NCBI RefSeq assembly: GCF_019218265.1
Contig: NZ_JAHUZE010000001.1
Location: 62,001 to 126,000 of the forward strand
Reading direction: 5' to 3'
Origin: Maritimibacter dapengensis
GTDB lineage: Bacteria > Pseudomonadota > Alphaproteobacteria > Rhodobacterales > Rhodobacteraceae
DNA length: 64,000 nucleotides
Position numbers and translations under genes: made by a program. The notes under the pieces were generated by a model, which was not told the DNA's origin, did no database searches, and saw only the letters and a program-made list of their open reading frames with translations. Each line of letters starts with the position of its first letter. Positions within the stretch are counted from its first letter, which is position 1. Positions 34,697 to 43,272 of the stretch are shown here, piece by piece.

Positions 34697-36328
34697 ATGC
34701 GTGCCAGCGTTTCCCTGATTGCCCTGATGCTTGCCACCCCGGCTCTGGCCGAAGATGTCTTTGCGCAGGCGCCCGTGGTCAACGCCGTGATCTACCCCGA
34801 CGGCGCGACGCTGACCCTGCGCGCGGAGGTGGAACTGCCGGCCGGCACCCATCGCGTTATGGTCCCCTATCCGGGTGCGGACGGGCTCGTCAGCCTGCCC
34901 CGCATTCAGACAAGCGAAGGTGTCGAGATCGGCGCGCTGGGCTTTCGCCGCGCGGTCGCGGCGGACCCCGAAGCACTCTATACGGACGCGCAGGCTGACG
35001 CGGCGGCCGTGATCGACGCTGTCGAGGACCGGCTCGAAAACCAGAGAAACGCGCTGGAGGCTGCACGCGCCGACGTGACCGCTCTGGAAGCGCGCGTTGC
35101 CTACCTCGCCGCCGTCGCGCCGCCCGAAGGCGGAACGCCCGCCGAAATCCTCGCCACCGCAGACCTGGTGGCCAACCAGACAGCCGAAAGTCTGCGCGCC
35201 CTGACCGCGGCCCGGACCGCGCTCAAGCCCATGCAGGATGAGATCGAGGCGCTCACCGGCGAACTCGCCGCCGCGCAGGCCGAGTTGGAGCGCCTGTCGC
35301 CGCCCGCCGCCGAGAACGACATGCTGACCGTCGAAGTCACGCACGAGGCCGCCGGCCCTGTCGCGCTCGAATTCACCGAGCAGACCTGGAGCGCGGGCTG
35401 GCGTGTCGACTACGACATGGACCTCGACCGTGACTCCGGGACAATCGCTCTGGACCGAAAGATCATCGTCACGCAGGACACCGACCGGGCCTGGACCGAT
35501 GTCCGGATGACCCTTTCCACCGCCCGGCCGAGCGACGCCATCGCGCCGTCCGAGGTCTGGCCGGACAAGGCCGACATTTTCGACCCGGTCGTGGCACGGT
35601 CCGGTGCTGAGCGCGATCGGGCCGACGACACCGCCTATCTTGCCGAGCCCGCGCCGATGGCCATGGCCGAAGAAAGCGCGATGAAGACCGCGGGGCTTCA
35701 GGTCGACGGGCTCGCGATCAGCTATGTCTACCCCGACCCGGTCTCGGTCGCGCCGGGCGAATCCGCCGAACTCGCGCTCGACCAACTCACGCTCGAGGCA
35801 GAGACCACCATCGAAGCGGCGCCGCGCTATGACGACACCGCGTTCCTCGTCGCCGACATCACCAACACCACCGGCGAGCCGATTCTGCCGGGACGTGCGA
35901 GCCTTTCGCGCGACGGATATTTCGTGGGGCAGACCCAGATCGCGATGATTCCCGCGGGGGCGGATGAAACACTGCCTTTCGGTCCCATTGAGGGCATTCG
36001 CCTCGACACGATCTTCAAGCGCAATGAAGAAGGTGACACCGGCATCATCTCGAAATCCTCCACCCGTCAGCAACAGATCACCTTCACGGTCGAGAACCTG
36101 ACGGACGAGACGCAAGACGTGCGCGCGCTTTACCCGCTGACGTTCTCGGAGAAAGAAGACCTCGAGGTCGACGTGATCGCGACGCCCGCGCCGAATGAAA
36201 CGGACGTCGAGGATCGGCGTGGCGTGTCGGCATGGAACATGACACTGGCGCCGGGGGAAACGCAGGAGGTTCAGATCACCGTCGATCTGGACTGGCCGGA
36301 GGGCGAATTGCTCGACTGGCGTCCATGA
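34697..36328 (+). CDS. Secreted DUF4139 / mucoidy-inhibitor MuiA-like protein
   Basis: This 543-aa protein begins with a signal peptide (MRASVSLIALMLATPALAED). An N-terminal DUF4140-like region (about 25-125) precedes a coiled-coil segment rich in Ala, Glu and Leu (about 100-215). The DUF4139 domain follows (about 225-540, WSAGWRVDYDMDLD, ISYVYPDPVSVAPGES). The MuiA family is named for suppression of mucoidy; the mechanism is unknown. A Shine-Dalgarno AGAGAGG precedes ATG 34697. The micro-gene array follows 265 bp downstream. Confidence 0.85.
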   Translation: MRASVSLIALMLATPALAEDVFAQAPVVNAVIYPDGATLTLRAEVELPAGTHRVMVPYPGADGLVSLPRIQTSEGVEIGALGFRRAVAADPEALYTDAQADAAAVIDAVEDRLENQRNALEAARADVTALEARVAYLAAVAPPEGGTPAEILATADLVANQTAESLRALTAARTALKPMQDEIEALTGELAAAQAELERLSPPAAENDMLTVEVTHEAAGPVALEFTEQTWSAGWRVDYDMDLDRDSGTIALDRKIIVTQDTDRAWTDVRMTLSTARPSDAIAPSEVWPDKADIFDPVVARSGAERDRADDTAYLAEPAPMAMAEESAMKTAGLQVDGLAISYVYPDPVSVAPGESAELALDQLTLEAETTIEAAPRYDDTAFLVADITNTTGEPILPGRASLSRDGYFVGQTQIAMIPAGADETLPFGPIEGIRLDTIFKRNEEGDTGIISKSSTRQQQITFTVENLTDETQDVRALYPLTFSEKEDLEVDVIATPAPNETDVEDRRGVSAWNMTLAPGETQEVQITVDLDWPEGELLDWRP

Positions 36329-36593
36329 TCCGGGCATCTCATTACAAATCGCAATGAATTTACCTTAACTAAAATCGTTCTCATGAGGCACGTTTTGGCC
36401 CCAATGGGGCGCGAATTGTGTCCGAATCCATGGCGACACTCAGGCCATCGGGTGATCGGCCCGATCGCGTGGAAAACCCCGCAGCCGACATCGTCGCTCT
36501 GAGCGCGATCCTGTCGGGATCTACCGGGAACCGGCTTTCTCATCACAACGACACGCGCTCTCACGGAGCGCCGACGGACCGGAGAGTTTCATC
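36329..36593. other. Upstream region of the micro-gene array
   Basis: This 265-bp gap opens with AT-rich sequence (TTACCTTAACTAAAATCG near 36359-36376), which may hold a promoter, then a short GCCCCA/TGGGGC dyad. An open frame from 36418 runs into and past the first micro-gene in another frame. It contains a segment (NPAADIVALSAIL) vaguely like the NVVSL motif, so a decayed extra copy is possible but not supported. Confidence 0.4.
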
Positions 36594-36782
36594 ATGGACC
36601 AGAACATCATCGCATTTCCCACCGCCCGTGTCGCCAGGGTCGCACGCGACCTGCCACACCACGCCGCCGCGACCACGATCGTGTCGATCGAGAAATGGAA
36701 AAGGCGCGCGCGGCCGCATCGGACCGCGAACGGTGTGTTCTTCGTGACAAATGTGCTGACCACGTCCGGCGACTTCGCCTGA
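36594..36782 (+). CDS. Micro-gene A1 (62 aa), NVVSL-type small protein
   Basis: This 62-aa protein starts MDQNIIAFPTARVARVARD after the Shine-Dalgarno GGAGAG. The middle has TIVSIEKWKRRARPH and the end is TNVLTTSGDFA. It is a paralogue of the gene at 37581: both start M-x-(Q)N-x-I-x-F, both have (I/V)VS-x-x-KWK in the middle, and both end T-(D/N)-V-L-x-x-x-G-x-(F/A)-A. It is basic, has no membrane helix and no signal peptide. A partner gene follows 31 bp later. No known family was recognised. Confidence 0.65.
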   Translation: MDQNIIAFPTARVARVARDLPHHAAATTIVSIEKWKRRARPHRTANGVFFVTNVLTTSGDFA

Positions 36783-36813
36783 ACCAGACCTCTGACCAAA
36801 CGGGAGACGACAG

Positions 36814-37083
36814 ATGACCCTTTCCATTGCCACCGAACATGCGGAACCCATGAACGCGGTGCCCGAAACCATGACCGACGGACCGATTATCGAGAAAATC
36901 CGCAGGGGGCGTCTTGCCGCGCTCGCCGCTCTGCGCGCTCGAACGGCGCAAACCGAAAACGTCGTGTCGATCTTCGACACCGCGATCGAAACCCGCATTT
37001 CAGAACCGGTCTTTCGTTCGCGCCGCTCGGGTTCCGGACCGCGCCCTTCGAAATTGCTCCTGACCCGACCGATTCTCGCGTGA
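36814..37083 (+). CDS. Micro-gene B1 (89 aa), NVVSL-type small protein
   Basis: This 89-aa protein has GGGAGA as Shine-Dalgarno. After a 22-residue N-terminal extension it reads IIEKIRRGRLAALAALRA, then TENVVSIFDTAIETR, and ends LLLTRPILA. The core matches the gene at 37793 (IEK-x-R-x-GR-x-AALA-x-L, then T-(D/E)-NVVS-x-FD). It sits 31 bp after A1, as B2 sits 29 bp after A2. Its function is unknown. Confidence 0.65.
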   Translation: MTLSIATEHAEPMNAVPETMTDGPIIEKIRRGRLAALAALRARTAQTENVVSIFDTAIETRISEPVFRSRRSGSGPRPSKLLLTRPILA

Positions 37084-37303
37084 CGCGACTCACCTTAAGA
37101 AAGGGCCAAAATAAGTCTCATCCTTTCGGACGTATTCTATGGAATGGGACGAATATGGCGGAAAACCATCCTGAATCGTGAGCGCAGGGTCCAAAAATGG
37201 TCGAATTGTCATTGTCTTGCCGCAATTGAGCACAAATCCAGCCAAAATCGGGGCGCACATTTGTTCACATCGGAACGAAAAAGTGCAAGCGAGGCAAAGA
37301 AGA

Positions 37304-37483
37304 ATGGCTGCCACCACTCCGAAAAACCAAAAGGACGTGAACGTTCTCCGACCGTCGCGTGCGTCTGCGGACACACGCCGGATCAAGAGCCGGAAACGCC
37401 TTCCCACCCTGACGAGCGACGAGATCGAAGAGTTCTTCAAGAGCGCCGACGCCAGGAACAAGAACTGGAGGCTCGCGGCCTGA
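37304..37483 (+). CDS. Micro-gene C (59 aa) between the two A-B cassettes
   Basis: This 59-aa basic protein starts MAATTPKNQKDVNVLRPSRA at 37304. It has RRIKSRKRLPTLTSDEIEEFF and ends KNWRLAA. An upstream in-frame start (37178) would add 42 residues that look non-coding. It is not a clear paralogue of A or B, but it shares small size, basic character and the Ala-Ala end. A 220-bp AT-richer stretch upstream may carry its own promoter. Confidence 0.55.
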   Translation: MAATTPKNQKDVNVLRPSRASADTRRIKSRKRLPTLTSDEIEEFFKSADARNKNWRLAA

Positions 37484-37580
37484 CTTTCGCGCCCTCCTGA
37501 CCCTACCTGACCAAAAAAATCCAACTCGAACCATCCGGCCGCAAAACAAAAATGTACGGCCAAGACCTGGGGAACGACCA

Positions 37581-37763
37581 ATGCAAAACAACGTGATCGA
37601 CTTTACCGCCTACAAATCCGCCAAGACCACCTCCGAGGTCCCGGCGAAGCCCTACACGGACAATGTTGTCTCCTTGACCAAATGGAAAGCGACGGCCCAA
37701 CAGCGCCAGACCGCCATCCTTTCGCACACCGACGTGCTCATCTCCGGCGGCTACGCCGCCTGA
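37581..37763 (+). CDS. Micro-gene A2 (60 aa), NVVSL-type small protein
   Basis: This 60-aa protein starts MQNNVIDFTAYKSAKTTSE after GGGGA. It contains DNVVSLTKWKATAQQRQ and ends TDVLISGGYAA. It is the paralogue of the gene at 36594. Conservation is strongest at the N terminus, the VVSLxKWK stretch and the last 11 residues, which supports real coding by both copies. B2 follows 29 bp downstream. Confidence 0.68.
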   Translation: MQNNVIDFTAYKSAKTTSEVPAKPYTDNVVSLTKWKATAQQRQTAILSHTDVLISGGYAA

Positions 37764-37792
37764 TCTTGCCCCCGGACACAGGAGAAAAAAAC

Positions 37793-37981
37793 ATGACCCT
37801 CATCGAAAAAGCCCGCGCTGGCCGTATCGCCGCTCTCGCATCCCTGGCAACCGAAGCTGACAAGACCGACAACGTCGTCTCGCTCTTCGACTTCACGCGC
37901 TCGGCAAAGGCTGATCCCGCCCCGACACCGAAGTTCCACTCGATCCGAGTTCAAGGAGAAGTGGTGCGACTGGCTGCCTGA
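37793..37981 (+). CDS. Micro-gene B2 (62 aa), NVVSL-type small protein
   Basis: This 62-aa protein starts MTLIEKARAGRIAALASLA with AGGAGA upstream. It has TDNVVSLFDFTRSAKADP and ends GEVVRLAA. It is the paralogue of the gene at 36814 without the N-terminal extension. It is the last gene of the array, about 105 bp before the 36-bp palindrome. The function is unknown. Confidence 0.68.
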   Translation: MTLIEKARAGRIAALASLATEADKTDNVVSLFDFTRSAKADPAPTPKFHSIRVQGEVVRLAA

Positions 37982-38087
37982 CCAAAAGTCGCGCCAACCC
38001 GAGAACGGGGGCGGTTCCCTCTCCAAACCCGTTCTTCATGACGTCGGTCGAACACTTCCCCCAGCAAGGCCGACGATACCGGGGTGA

Positions 38088-38123
38088 GATTCCGGGATTC
38101 TAGAATTTTAGAATCCCGGAATC
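38088..38123. repeat. 36-bp palindrome, copy 1
   Basis: The left half is GATTCCGGGATTCTAGAA and the right half is its reverse complement with one T-for-C change. The same palindrome, perfect, occurs at 43860-43895. This copy lies between the last micro-gene and the convergent cdsA. It may act as a terminator or be a dispersed palindromic repeat. Confidence 0.85.
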
Positions 38124-38186
38124 TTCTTATTCAGGGTGTGAAAACGCGCGCCCGCCGATGGCACGAAAGACGGTCGCGGACAACGC

Positions 38187-39134
38187 TCAGCTCGCCGTCC
38201 AGAAGAACCGCACGACATGGAAAAACAACGGTGCCGCAAAGACCACCGCGTCGAGCCGATCGGTGAATCCGCCATGCCCGGCGATGAGGTGGCCCCAGTC
38301 CCGCACGCCCTTGTCCCGCTTGATCGCAGCCATGACGAGGCTTCCGAAAAACCCGATCAATGTGATCATCCCGGCCATCAGCGCGGTCTGCCAGATCGAG
38401 AACGGCGTGAGCCAGCCTAACAGAACGCCGATGACCATGCCCGACGCGGTGCCTGCGGCATAACCTTCCCACGTTTTCGATCGCGACAGGTTCGCCGCGA
38501 CGGGGTGACGCCCGAACATCCGCGACCAGACGTATTGCAAGACGTCCGCGCCCTGTATCACGATCACGAGCCACGCGATCAGGAGGATTTGCCGCCCTTC
38601 GAACCCCTCGATATCGAGAGAAAGCAACGCCGGGATGTGCGACGCGGCGAAGACCGTGATCATCAGCGCCCATTGCGTTTCCGCAACCCGGCGCAGAAAC
38701 CGCTCCGGCTCGCCCCGGACGGCCGACGCGATGGGCAACAGCAGGTAGGCATAGACCGGGATCAGGATCGAATAGAGCCCGTACCAGTCGATATAGATCA
38801 GGAAATATTGAAGCGGCAGGATCACGAAGAACGAAATCAGCAGGGACCAGTGGTCGGCCCGCGTCTTGGCCGTCAGCGTGAGGAATTCGCGCAGGGCGGC
38901 AAAGGAAATGAACGCAAACAGAACGATGACACCGCCCTGACCGAACGCGAACGCGATGGCAAGAAGCACGACCATGCCCCACCACGACGTCACGCGCGCC
39001 GCATAGGCTTCGACGAAAGATTTCGCGCCTTCGCCGGAAAATACCTTGCGCAGGCCTTCGCCAAGCAGCGTGGCCGCGACCAGGAACGCGATCATGCCCA
39101 GGAGCAGATAGAAAAAGTCCGCATAAACGTTCAT
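38187..39134 (-). CDS. cdsA: Phosphatidate cytidylyltransferase (CdsA)
   Basis: CdsA makes CDP-diacylglycerol from phosphatidic acid and CTP. The 315-aa multi-pass protein has the family signature near the C terminus: SRSKTWEGYAAG, then KRDKGVRDWGHLIAGHGGF and TDRLDA. About eight helices are visible. It overlaps the upstream acyltransferase by ATGA (39131-39134), so phosphatidate production and activation are encoded together. Confidence 0.94.
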   Translation of the reverse strand: MNVYADFFYLLLGMIAFLVAATLLGEGLRKVFSGEGAKSFVEAYAARVTSWWGMVVLLAIAFAFGQGGVIVLFAFISFAALREFLTLTAKTRADHWSLLISFFVILPLQYFLIYIDWYGLYSILIPVYAYLLLPIASAVRGEPERFLRRVAETQWALMITVFAASHIPALLSLDIEGFEGRQILLIAWLVIVIQGADVLQYVWSRMFGRHPVAANLSRSKTWEGYAAGTASGMVIGVLLGWLTPFSIWQTALMAGMITLIGFFGSLVMAAIKRDKGVRDWGHLIAGHGGFTDRLDAVVFAAPLFFHVVRFFWTAS

Positions 39135-39793
39135 GCCACCCGATCCTCCTCGGGCCGAACGGCGAGCAACGCGGCTTGCGCACGTGCCAGGAAATCCTCT
39201 TTCGTCTCATCCTCGCCAAGGTGGATGGGTGCGCCATATGTCACGGTGCACAGAAGTGGCAGAGGCACGACTTCGCCTTTTGGCAGGATCTCGTTCAGAT
39301 TCGCGATCCATGTGGGGACGAGATCGACGTCCGGGCGCTTGGTCGCGACATGGTAGATACCGGTCTTGAACGGCATGAGCGGGTCCGGCCCCATGTTTCG
39401 CCCGCCTTCCGGGAAAATCAGAAGACTCGATCCGTCCTCCAGGGCGCGCACCATCTGCTCGACCGGATCTTCGCTTCGGGTTTCGGGGTTGCGGTCGATC
39501 AGGACCGCGCGAAACACGTCCCGCCCGGCGAACGCGCGCAGTTTCGACTTGAGCCAGTAATCCGACGCCGCGACAGGGCGCGTCTGGCGGCGCAGGTTCG
39601 GCGGAAGCACCGCCCAGGCAAGCACGAAATCCCCATTCGACGTGTGGTTGGCGAAATAGATCCGCTGGCGCGGCACCGGGTCCACGCCCGCCCAGATCGC
39701 CCGTGGCGCGGTAATCAGCCGCGCGAACAACACCAACCCATGCCCGGCCACATCCGCGACGAACCTGAGCGCGATGCGGCGAAGGCGCTCCAT
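39131..39793 (-). CDS. plsC: 1-Acyl-sn-glycerol-3-phosphate acyltransferase (PlsC-like)
   Basis: This 220-aa lysophosphatidic acid acyltransferase has the catalytic NHTSNGD (HxxxxD, near residue 49) and the glycerophosphate site FPEGGRNMG (near 127). It lies between carbonic anhydrase (1-bp overlap) and cdsA. A second PlsC-type gene is at 54603, so this organism has at least two, possibly with different acyl preferences. Confidence 0.9.
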   Translation of the reverse strand: MERLRRIALRFVADVAGHGLVLFARLITAPRAIWAGVDPVPRQRIYFANHTSNGDFVLAWAVLPPNLRRQTRPVAASDYWLKSKLRAFAGRDVFRAVLIDRNPETRSEDPVEQMVRALEDGSSLLIFPEGGRNMGPDPLMPFKTGIYHVATKRPDVDLVPTWIANLNEILPKGEVVPLPLLCTVTYGAPIHLGEDETKEDFLARAQAALLAVRPEEDRVA

Positions 39794-40443
39794 CAGACCG
39801 GCTGGAACCCGTCGCTTTCGGCGTCGAAATACGACAATCCGCCCTCACCGATATCGTGCCACAGACCATGAAGCGTAAGCTCCCCGGCCTCGACCGCGTC
39901 CTTGACGAAAGGAAAGGTTATCAGGTTCTCGAGCGAGACCTTGACCGCTTCCTTTTCAAGATGCGCGACGCATTCGGCCCCGGAATGTGCATCCTTGATC
40001 CGGTCGTAACCGGGTTTGAGAATGTCCATCCAGCGCCCCACGAAGCTCGACTTTTCTTCCAGCGCGGGGGCTGCCCCGGTCGCCATGTCGTAAAAACCCT
40101 GCACGCCACCGCATGAACTGTGGCCCAGGACGATGACATGCGCGACCTTGAGCGCAGTCACGGCGTATTCGACGGCGGCCGAGGTGCCGTGCTGATTGCC
40201 GTCCGGCTGGTAGGGTGGGACGAGGTTGGCGATATTGCGGTGAATGAAGAATTCGCCCTGATCCGCGCCGAAGATCGACGTGACATGAACGCGGCTGTCA
40301 CAACACGAGATGATCATCGCGCGGGGATGCTGGCCTTCGGATGCCAGCCGTCGATACCAGGCCTTGTTGTCTTCGTAACTCGTGGCCTTCCAACCCTTGT
40401 ATCGCTGGACAAGGTATTTTGGGAGTGCTTGCGCGACGTGCAT
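39793..40443 (-). CDS. Beta-class carbonic anhydrase
   Basis: This 216-aa zinc enzyme interconverts CO2 and bicarbonate. The metal and catalytic motifs are ISCCDSRVHV (Cys47, Asp49, Arg51) and the His-x-x-Cys GHSSCGGVQ. I prefer ATG 40443 (MHVAQALPKYLVQRY) over a GTG at 40467. Bicarbonate supply may serve carboxylases such as acetyl-CoA carboxylase (accA at 55954). It heads a three-gene operon with plsC and cdsA. Confidence 0.95.
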   Translation of the reverse strand: MHVAQALPKYLVQRYKGWKATSYEDNKAWYRRLASEGQHPRAMIISCCDSRVHVTSIFGADQGEFFIHRNIANLVPPYQPDGNQHGTSAAVEYAVTALKVAHVIVLGHSSCGGVQGFYDMATGAAPALEEKSSFVGRWMDILKPGYDRIKDAHSGAECVAHLEKEAVKVSLENLITFPFVKDAVEAGELTLHGLWHDIGEGGLSYFDAESDGFQPV

Positions 40444-40584
40444 CCTGTCATCCTTTTCTGGCGTCACAGTCTATTAGGCCGGTTTTGATGGAAATTCGAG
40501 CGATTTCAATAAGGCGGAGAAACCTTTTCTTGAGAGAGGTCGGCCAAGGTCGACCACGCTTTGAGGGAAAAGGGGTGTGGTTCG

Positions 40585-40962
40585 ATGTGTGTTGCGCAAT
40601 TGAAACCCATGGAAAACGTGAAGCTGGACCAGGGCCAGCTCGAGACTTTGTATCGTCAGCTTGGCCCGGTCGGAGCCGACAAGGTAGTCAATCATGCGCT
40701 CGAAGAACTCGCGTCGTTGCTTGCCCGCCTGCCGGCGGATTACGGCGCCGCAGAAATGTCTGCACTGTCCGATGGTGCCAGGGCGTTGGCCGCCGTCGCG
40801 CAACAGGTCGGGATGACCAAGCTCGCCCGCGTCGCGCGTGACGTGTCCGACCTCGCCCCGCGCCACGACAGCAACGCGCTTGGCGCGGTCATGGCGCGGC
40901 TCGAACGGATCGGTGATCGCTCCCTCGCCGCTGTCTGGGACATCGCGGACCAGTCCGTCTGA
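40585..40962 (+). CDS. Hypothetical helical protein
   Basis: This 125-aa protein (MCVAQLKPMENVKLDQGQLE) appears all-helical and soluble, with Ala/Leu-rich segments (VVNHALEELASLLARLPADY, MTKLARVARDVSDL). The size and helix pattern recall histidine phosphotransfer-like four-helix proteins, but no phospho-accepting His context (HxxKG) is present. ATG 40585 has a G-rich Shine-Dalgarno; 40609 is an alternative. It is divergent from carbonic anhydrase and 64 bp before the aminopeptidase gene. Confidence 0.75.
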   Translation: MCVAQLKPMENVKLDQGQLETLYRQLGPVGADKVVNHALEELASLLARLPADYGAAEMSALSDGARALAAVAQQVGMTKLARVARDVSDLAPRHDSNALGAVMARLERIGDRSLAAVWDIADQSV

Positions 40963-41026
40963 GCGACCGCTTGCAGGTGCCGCTGGCGGCGTTACTCTGT
41001 CCGAAAATTCCTCGGATGGAGCCCAC

Positions 41027-42412
41027 ATGACACTGACGTTCGCCCCTGACACCGACGATGCGATCCCGCTTTACCTTGTGCCGAAAGACGGGGTCGATGC
41101 GTTTCGCAAGACCCTGTCCGGTCGCGACGCAGGGTGGCTCGACGCGCGCGGCTTCAAGGGCAATCTTGGTCAGGTCGTGTCCTTCCCCGGTGACAGCGGC
41201 AAGGTCGCTTTGGCGGTGGTCGGTTACGGAGACGGAAAGGCGCGTGCACGCAAGCGTTTCGGCACGGCGACGGCGCGCGGGGTCCTGCCCGACGGCATCT
41301 ACCGGCTGGTGACAGAACTCGAAGGCGATGCGCTCGACGAAGTGGCGCTTGGCTGGCTGCTCGCGGGCTATCGCTTCGACCGATATGCCAAGAACCCCGG
41401 ACCCAAGGCCAACATGATTGCGCCGGACAATGTCGACGCCGCGCGGATCGAAGCGATCGCGGCGGGTGAGCACCTCACACGCGACCTCATCAACACGCCG
41501 GCCAACGATATGGGGCCGGACGAGTTGGAAGCCGCCGCCCGAAATCTCGCCTCCCGCTTCGATGCGGAGATCAGTGTCACCACCGGCGACGCGCTTCTCG
41601 AGGCGAACTTCCCGCTGATCCATGCGGTTGGCCGCGCCTCGCCCCGCGCGCCGCGCCTGATCGACATGCGCTGGGGGGCAGACGGCCCGAACCTCGTGCT
41701 GGTCGGCAAGGGCGTGTGTTTCGACACCGGCGGGCTGAACCTCAAACCTGGCGCGTCGATGGGGTTGATGAAGAAAGACATGGGCGGCTCCGCCACCGTT
41801 CTGGGCCTCGCGCATATGATCATGGCGCTTGGGCTGAAGCTGCAACTCCGGGTGCTCATCCCGGCGGTCGAGAACGCGGTGGACGGATCGGCTTTCCGCC
41901 CCGGTGACGTGCTGCCGAGCCACAAGGGGCTGACGGTTGAGATCAACAACACCGACGCCGAGGGGCGGCTGGTGCTGGCAGACGCGCTGGCCGTGGCGGA
42001 TGCCGAGATGCCGGACATGATCGTTTCCATGGCCACTCTCACAGGCGCGGCCCGTGTCGCGGTCGGCCCCGACCTCGCGCCTTTCTACGCGACCGACGAC
42101 ATGGACGCGTCGGCCGTCAAAGCCGGTGCCAAACGGGCCGCAGACCCTGTGTGGGAGATGCCGTTCTGGACGCCCTACGAGCCGCGCATCGAACCGGGAA
42201 TCGCGGATCTCGACAACGCGCCTTCGGGCGGGTTCGCAGGCTCGATCACCGCCGCGCTCTTTCTCAAACGCTTCGTGACCGACACGGACCGCTACCTTCA
42301 TTTCGACATCTACGGCTGGCAACCTGCTGCAGCGCCGGCCCGCCCAAAAGGGGGCGTCGGGCAGGGCGCGCGCGCGTTGCTCGAAGCTTTGCCGGGAATG
42401 CTGAAACTGTGA
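41027..42412 (+). CDS. M17-family leucyl aminopeptidase
   Basis: This 461-aa cytosolic metallo-aminopeptidase has the M17 catalytic core: VLVGKGVCFDTGGLNLKPG, MKKDMGGSA with its Lys, and the metal-binding signature NTDAEGRLVLADAL. It is slightly shorter than PepA of E. coli because of a divergent N-terminal domain. The start is ATG 41027. It overlaps the downstream NlpC/P60 gene (GTGA), linking peptide and cell-wall turnover. Confidence 0.95.
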   Translation: MTLTFAPDTDDAIPLYLVPKDGVDAFRKTLSGRDAGWLDARGFKGNLGQVVSFPGDSGKVALAVVGYGDGKARARKRFGTATARGVLPDGIYRLVTELEGDALDEVALGWLLAGYRFDRYAKNPGPKANMIAPDNVDAARIEAIAAGEHLTRDLINTPANDMGPDELEAAARNLASRFDAEISVTTGDALLEANFPLIHAVGRASPRAPRLIDMRWGADGPNLVLVGKGVCFDTGGLNLKPGASMGLMKKDMGGSATVLGLAHMIMALGLKLQLRVLIPAVENAVDGSAFRPGDVLPSHKGLTVEINNTDAEGRLVLADALAVADAEMPDMIVSMATLTGAARVAVGPDLAPFYATDDMDASAVKAGAKRAADPVWEMPFWTPYEPRIEPGIADLDNAPSGGFAGSITAALFLKRFVTDTDRYLHFDIYGWQPAAAPARPKGGVGQGARALLEALPGMLKL

Positions 42413-43272
42413 CCGACCGGCGGCTTCTGCGCACGAACGGCACCGCAGCGCACAGCTCGCTTGAAGGGCAGGTGGAGGCCGAGCGCTTTACCGATGGCAC
42501 GCCCTGTCAGGTCAACGCGCAATCCGTCGCCATCCTCGCCTCGCCCCGTGGCCCGCGCGAGCGCGAACTCATCACCGGCGAGGGGTTCACGGTGCTGGAT
42601 CAGGAAGGCCGTTTTTCCTTCGGTTTCGCCGAGAAGGACGGCTACGTGGGCTGGGTGTTCTCGGACGTACTGATGCCACGACGGGTGATGACCCATCGCG
42701 TGACAGCACCGCGCAGCTTTCGCAAGGAAACGCCCGACATCAAGGCGTGGGAGCCGGTTTTTCCACTTTCTTACGGCGCACAGGTCGAGGTGGCGGATCA
42801 GGACGGGACATGGTCCCTGATCCTCATGCAACAGGCCCCGACCGACGACACGCCCGCGCAATTCGTCGTCCCCACCGCTCACCTCGCACCGCTCGGAGTA
42901 CTGGCCGAGGACCCCGTGGCCGAGGCCGAGAAGCTTCTCGGGACGCCCTATCTCTGGGGCGGCAATTCCAGTTTCGGCATTGATTGCTCAGGTCTCGTGC
43001 AAGTTGCGTGGCAGGCCTGCGGCGTGTCCATCGGGCCGGACAGCGACTTGCAGGCTCAGAGCGGCGCGGAGACCGACGCGCTCTCCCCCTCAGACCTGAT
43101 GTTCTGGAAAGGACATGTGGCGATGATCGCGGATGAAACCCGGCTCATCCATGCGAACGTGCATCACATGGCGGTGGCCTTCGAAGAGATCGACGCGGCC
43201 GTCGCCCGGATCGAGGCGCAGGGCGATGGGCCTGTCACGGCGATACGCCGGATCACTCGACCGAGCGGATGA
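42409..43272 (+). CDS. NlpC/P60-family cell-wall hydrolase with SH3 domains
   Basis: This 287-aa protein starts at GTG 42409, overlapping the aminopeptidase stop. The N-terminal 160 residues look like two bacterial SH3-type domains (TDGTPCQVNAQS, EGFTVLDQEGRFSFGFAEKD). The catalytic NlpC/P60 domain (about 170-285) has WGGNSSFGIDCSGLVQ with the nucleophile Cys, and GHVAMI with the His. It likely cleaves peptide cross-bridges or stem fragments, as in gamma-glutamyl-DAP peptidases. No signal peptide is seen, which fits muropeptide recycling in the cytoplasm. Confidence 0.93.
   Translation: MTDRRLLRTNGTAAHSSLEGQVEAERFTDGTPCQVNAQSVAILASPRGPRERELITGEGFTVLDQEGRFSFGFAEKDGYVGWVFSDVLMPRRVMTHRVTAPRSFRKETPDIKAWEPVFPLSYGAQVEVADQDGTWSLILMQQAPTDDTPAQFVVPTAHLAPLGVLAEDPVAEAEKLLGTPYLWGGNSSFGIDCSGLVQVAWQACGVSIGPDSDLQAQSGAETDALSPSDLMFWKGHVAMIADETRLIHANVHHMAVAFEEIDAAVARIEAQGDGPVTAIRRITRPSG

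Noticed and set aside
36418-36747. 109-codon frame overlapping micro-gene A1
   Set aside because: It overlaps A1, which has a Shine-Dalgarno and a conserved paralogue; this frame has neither.
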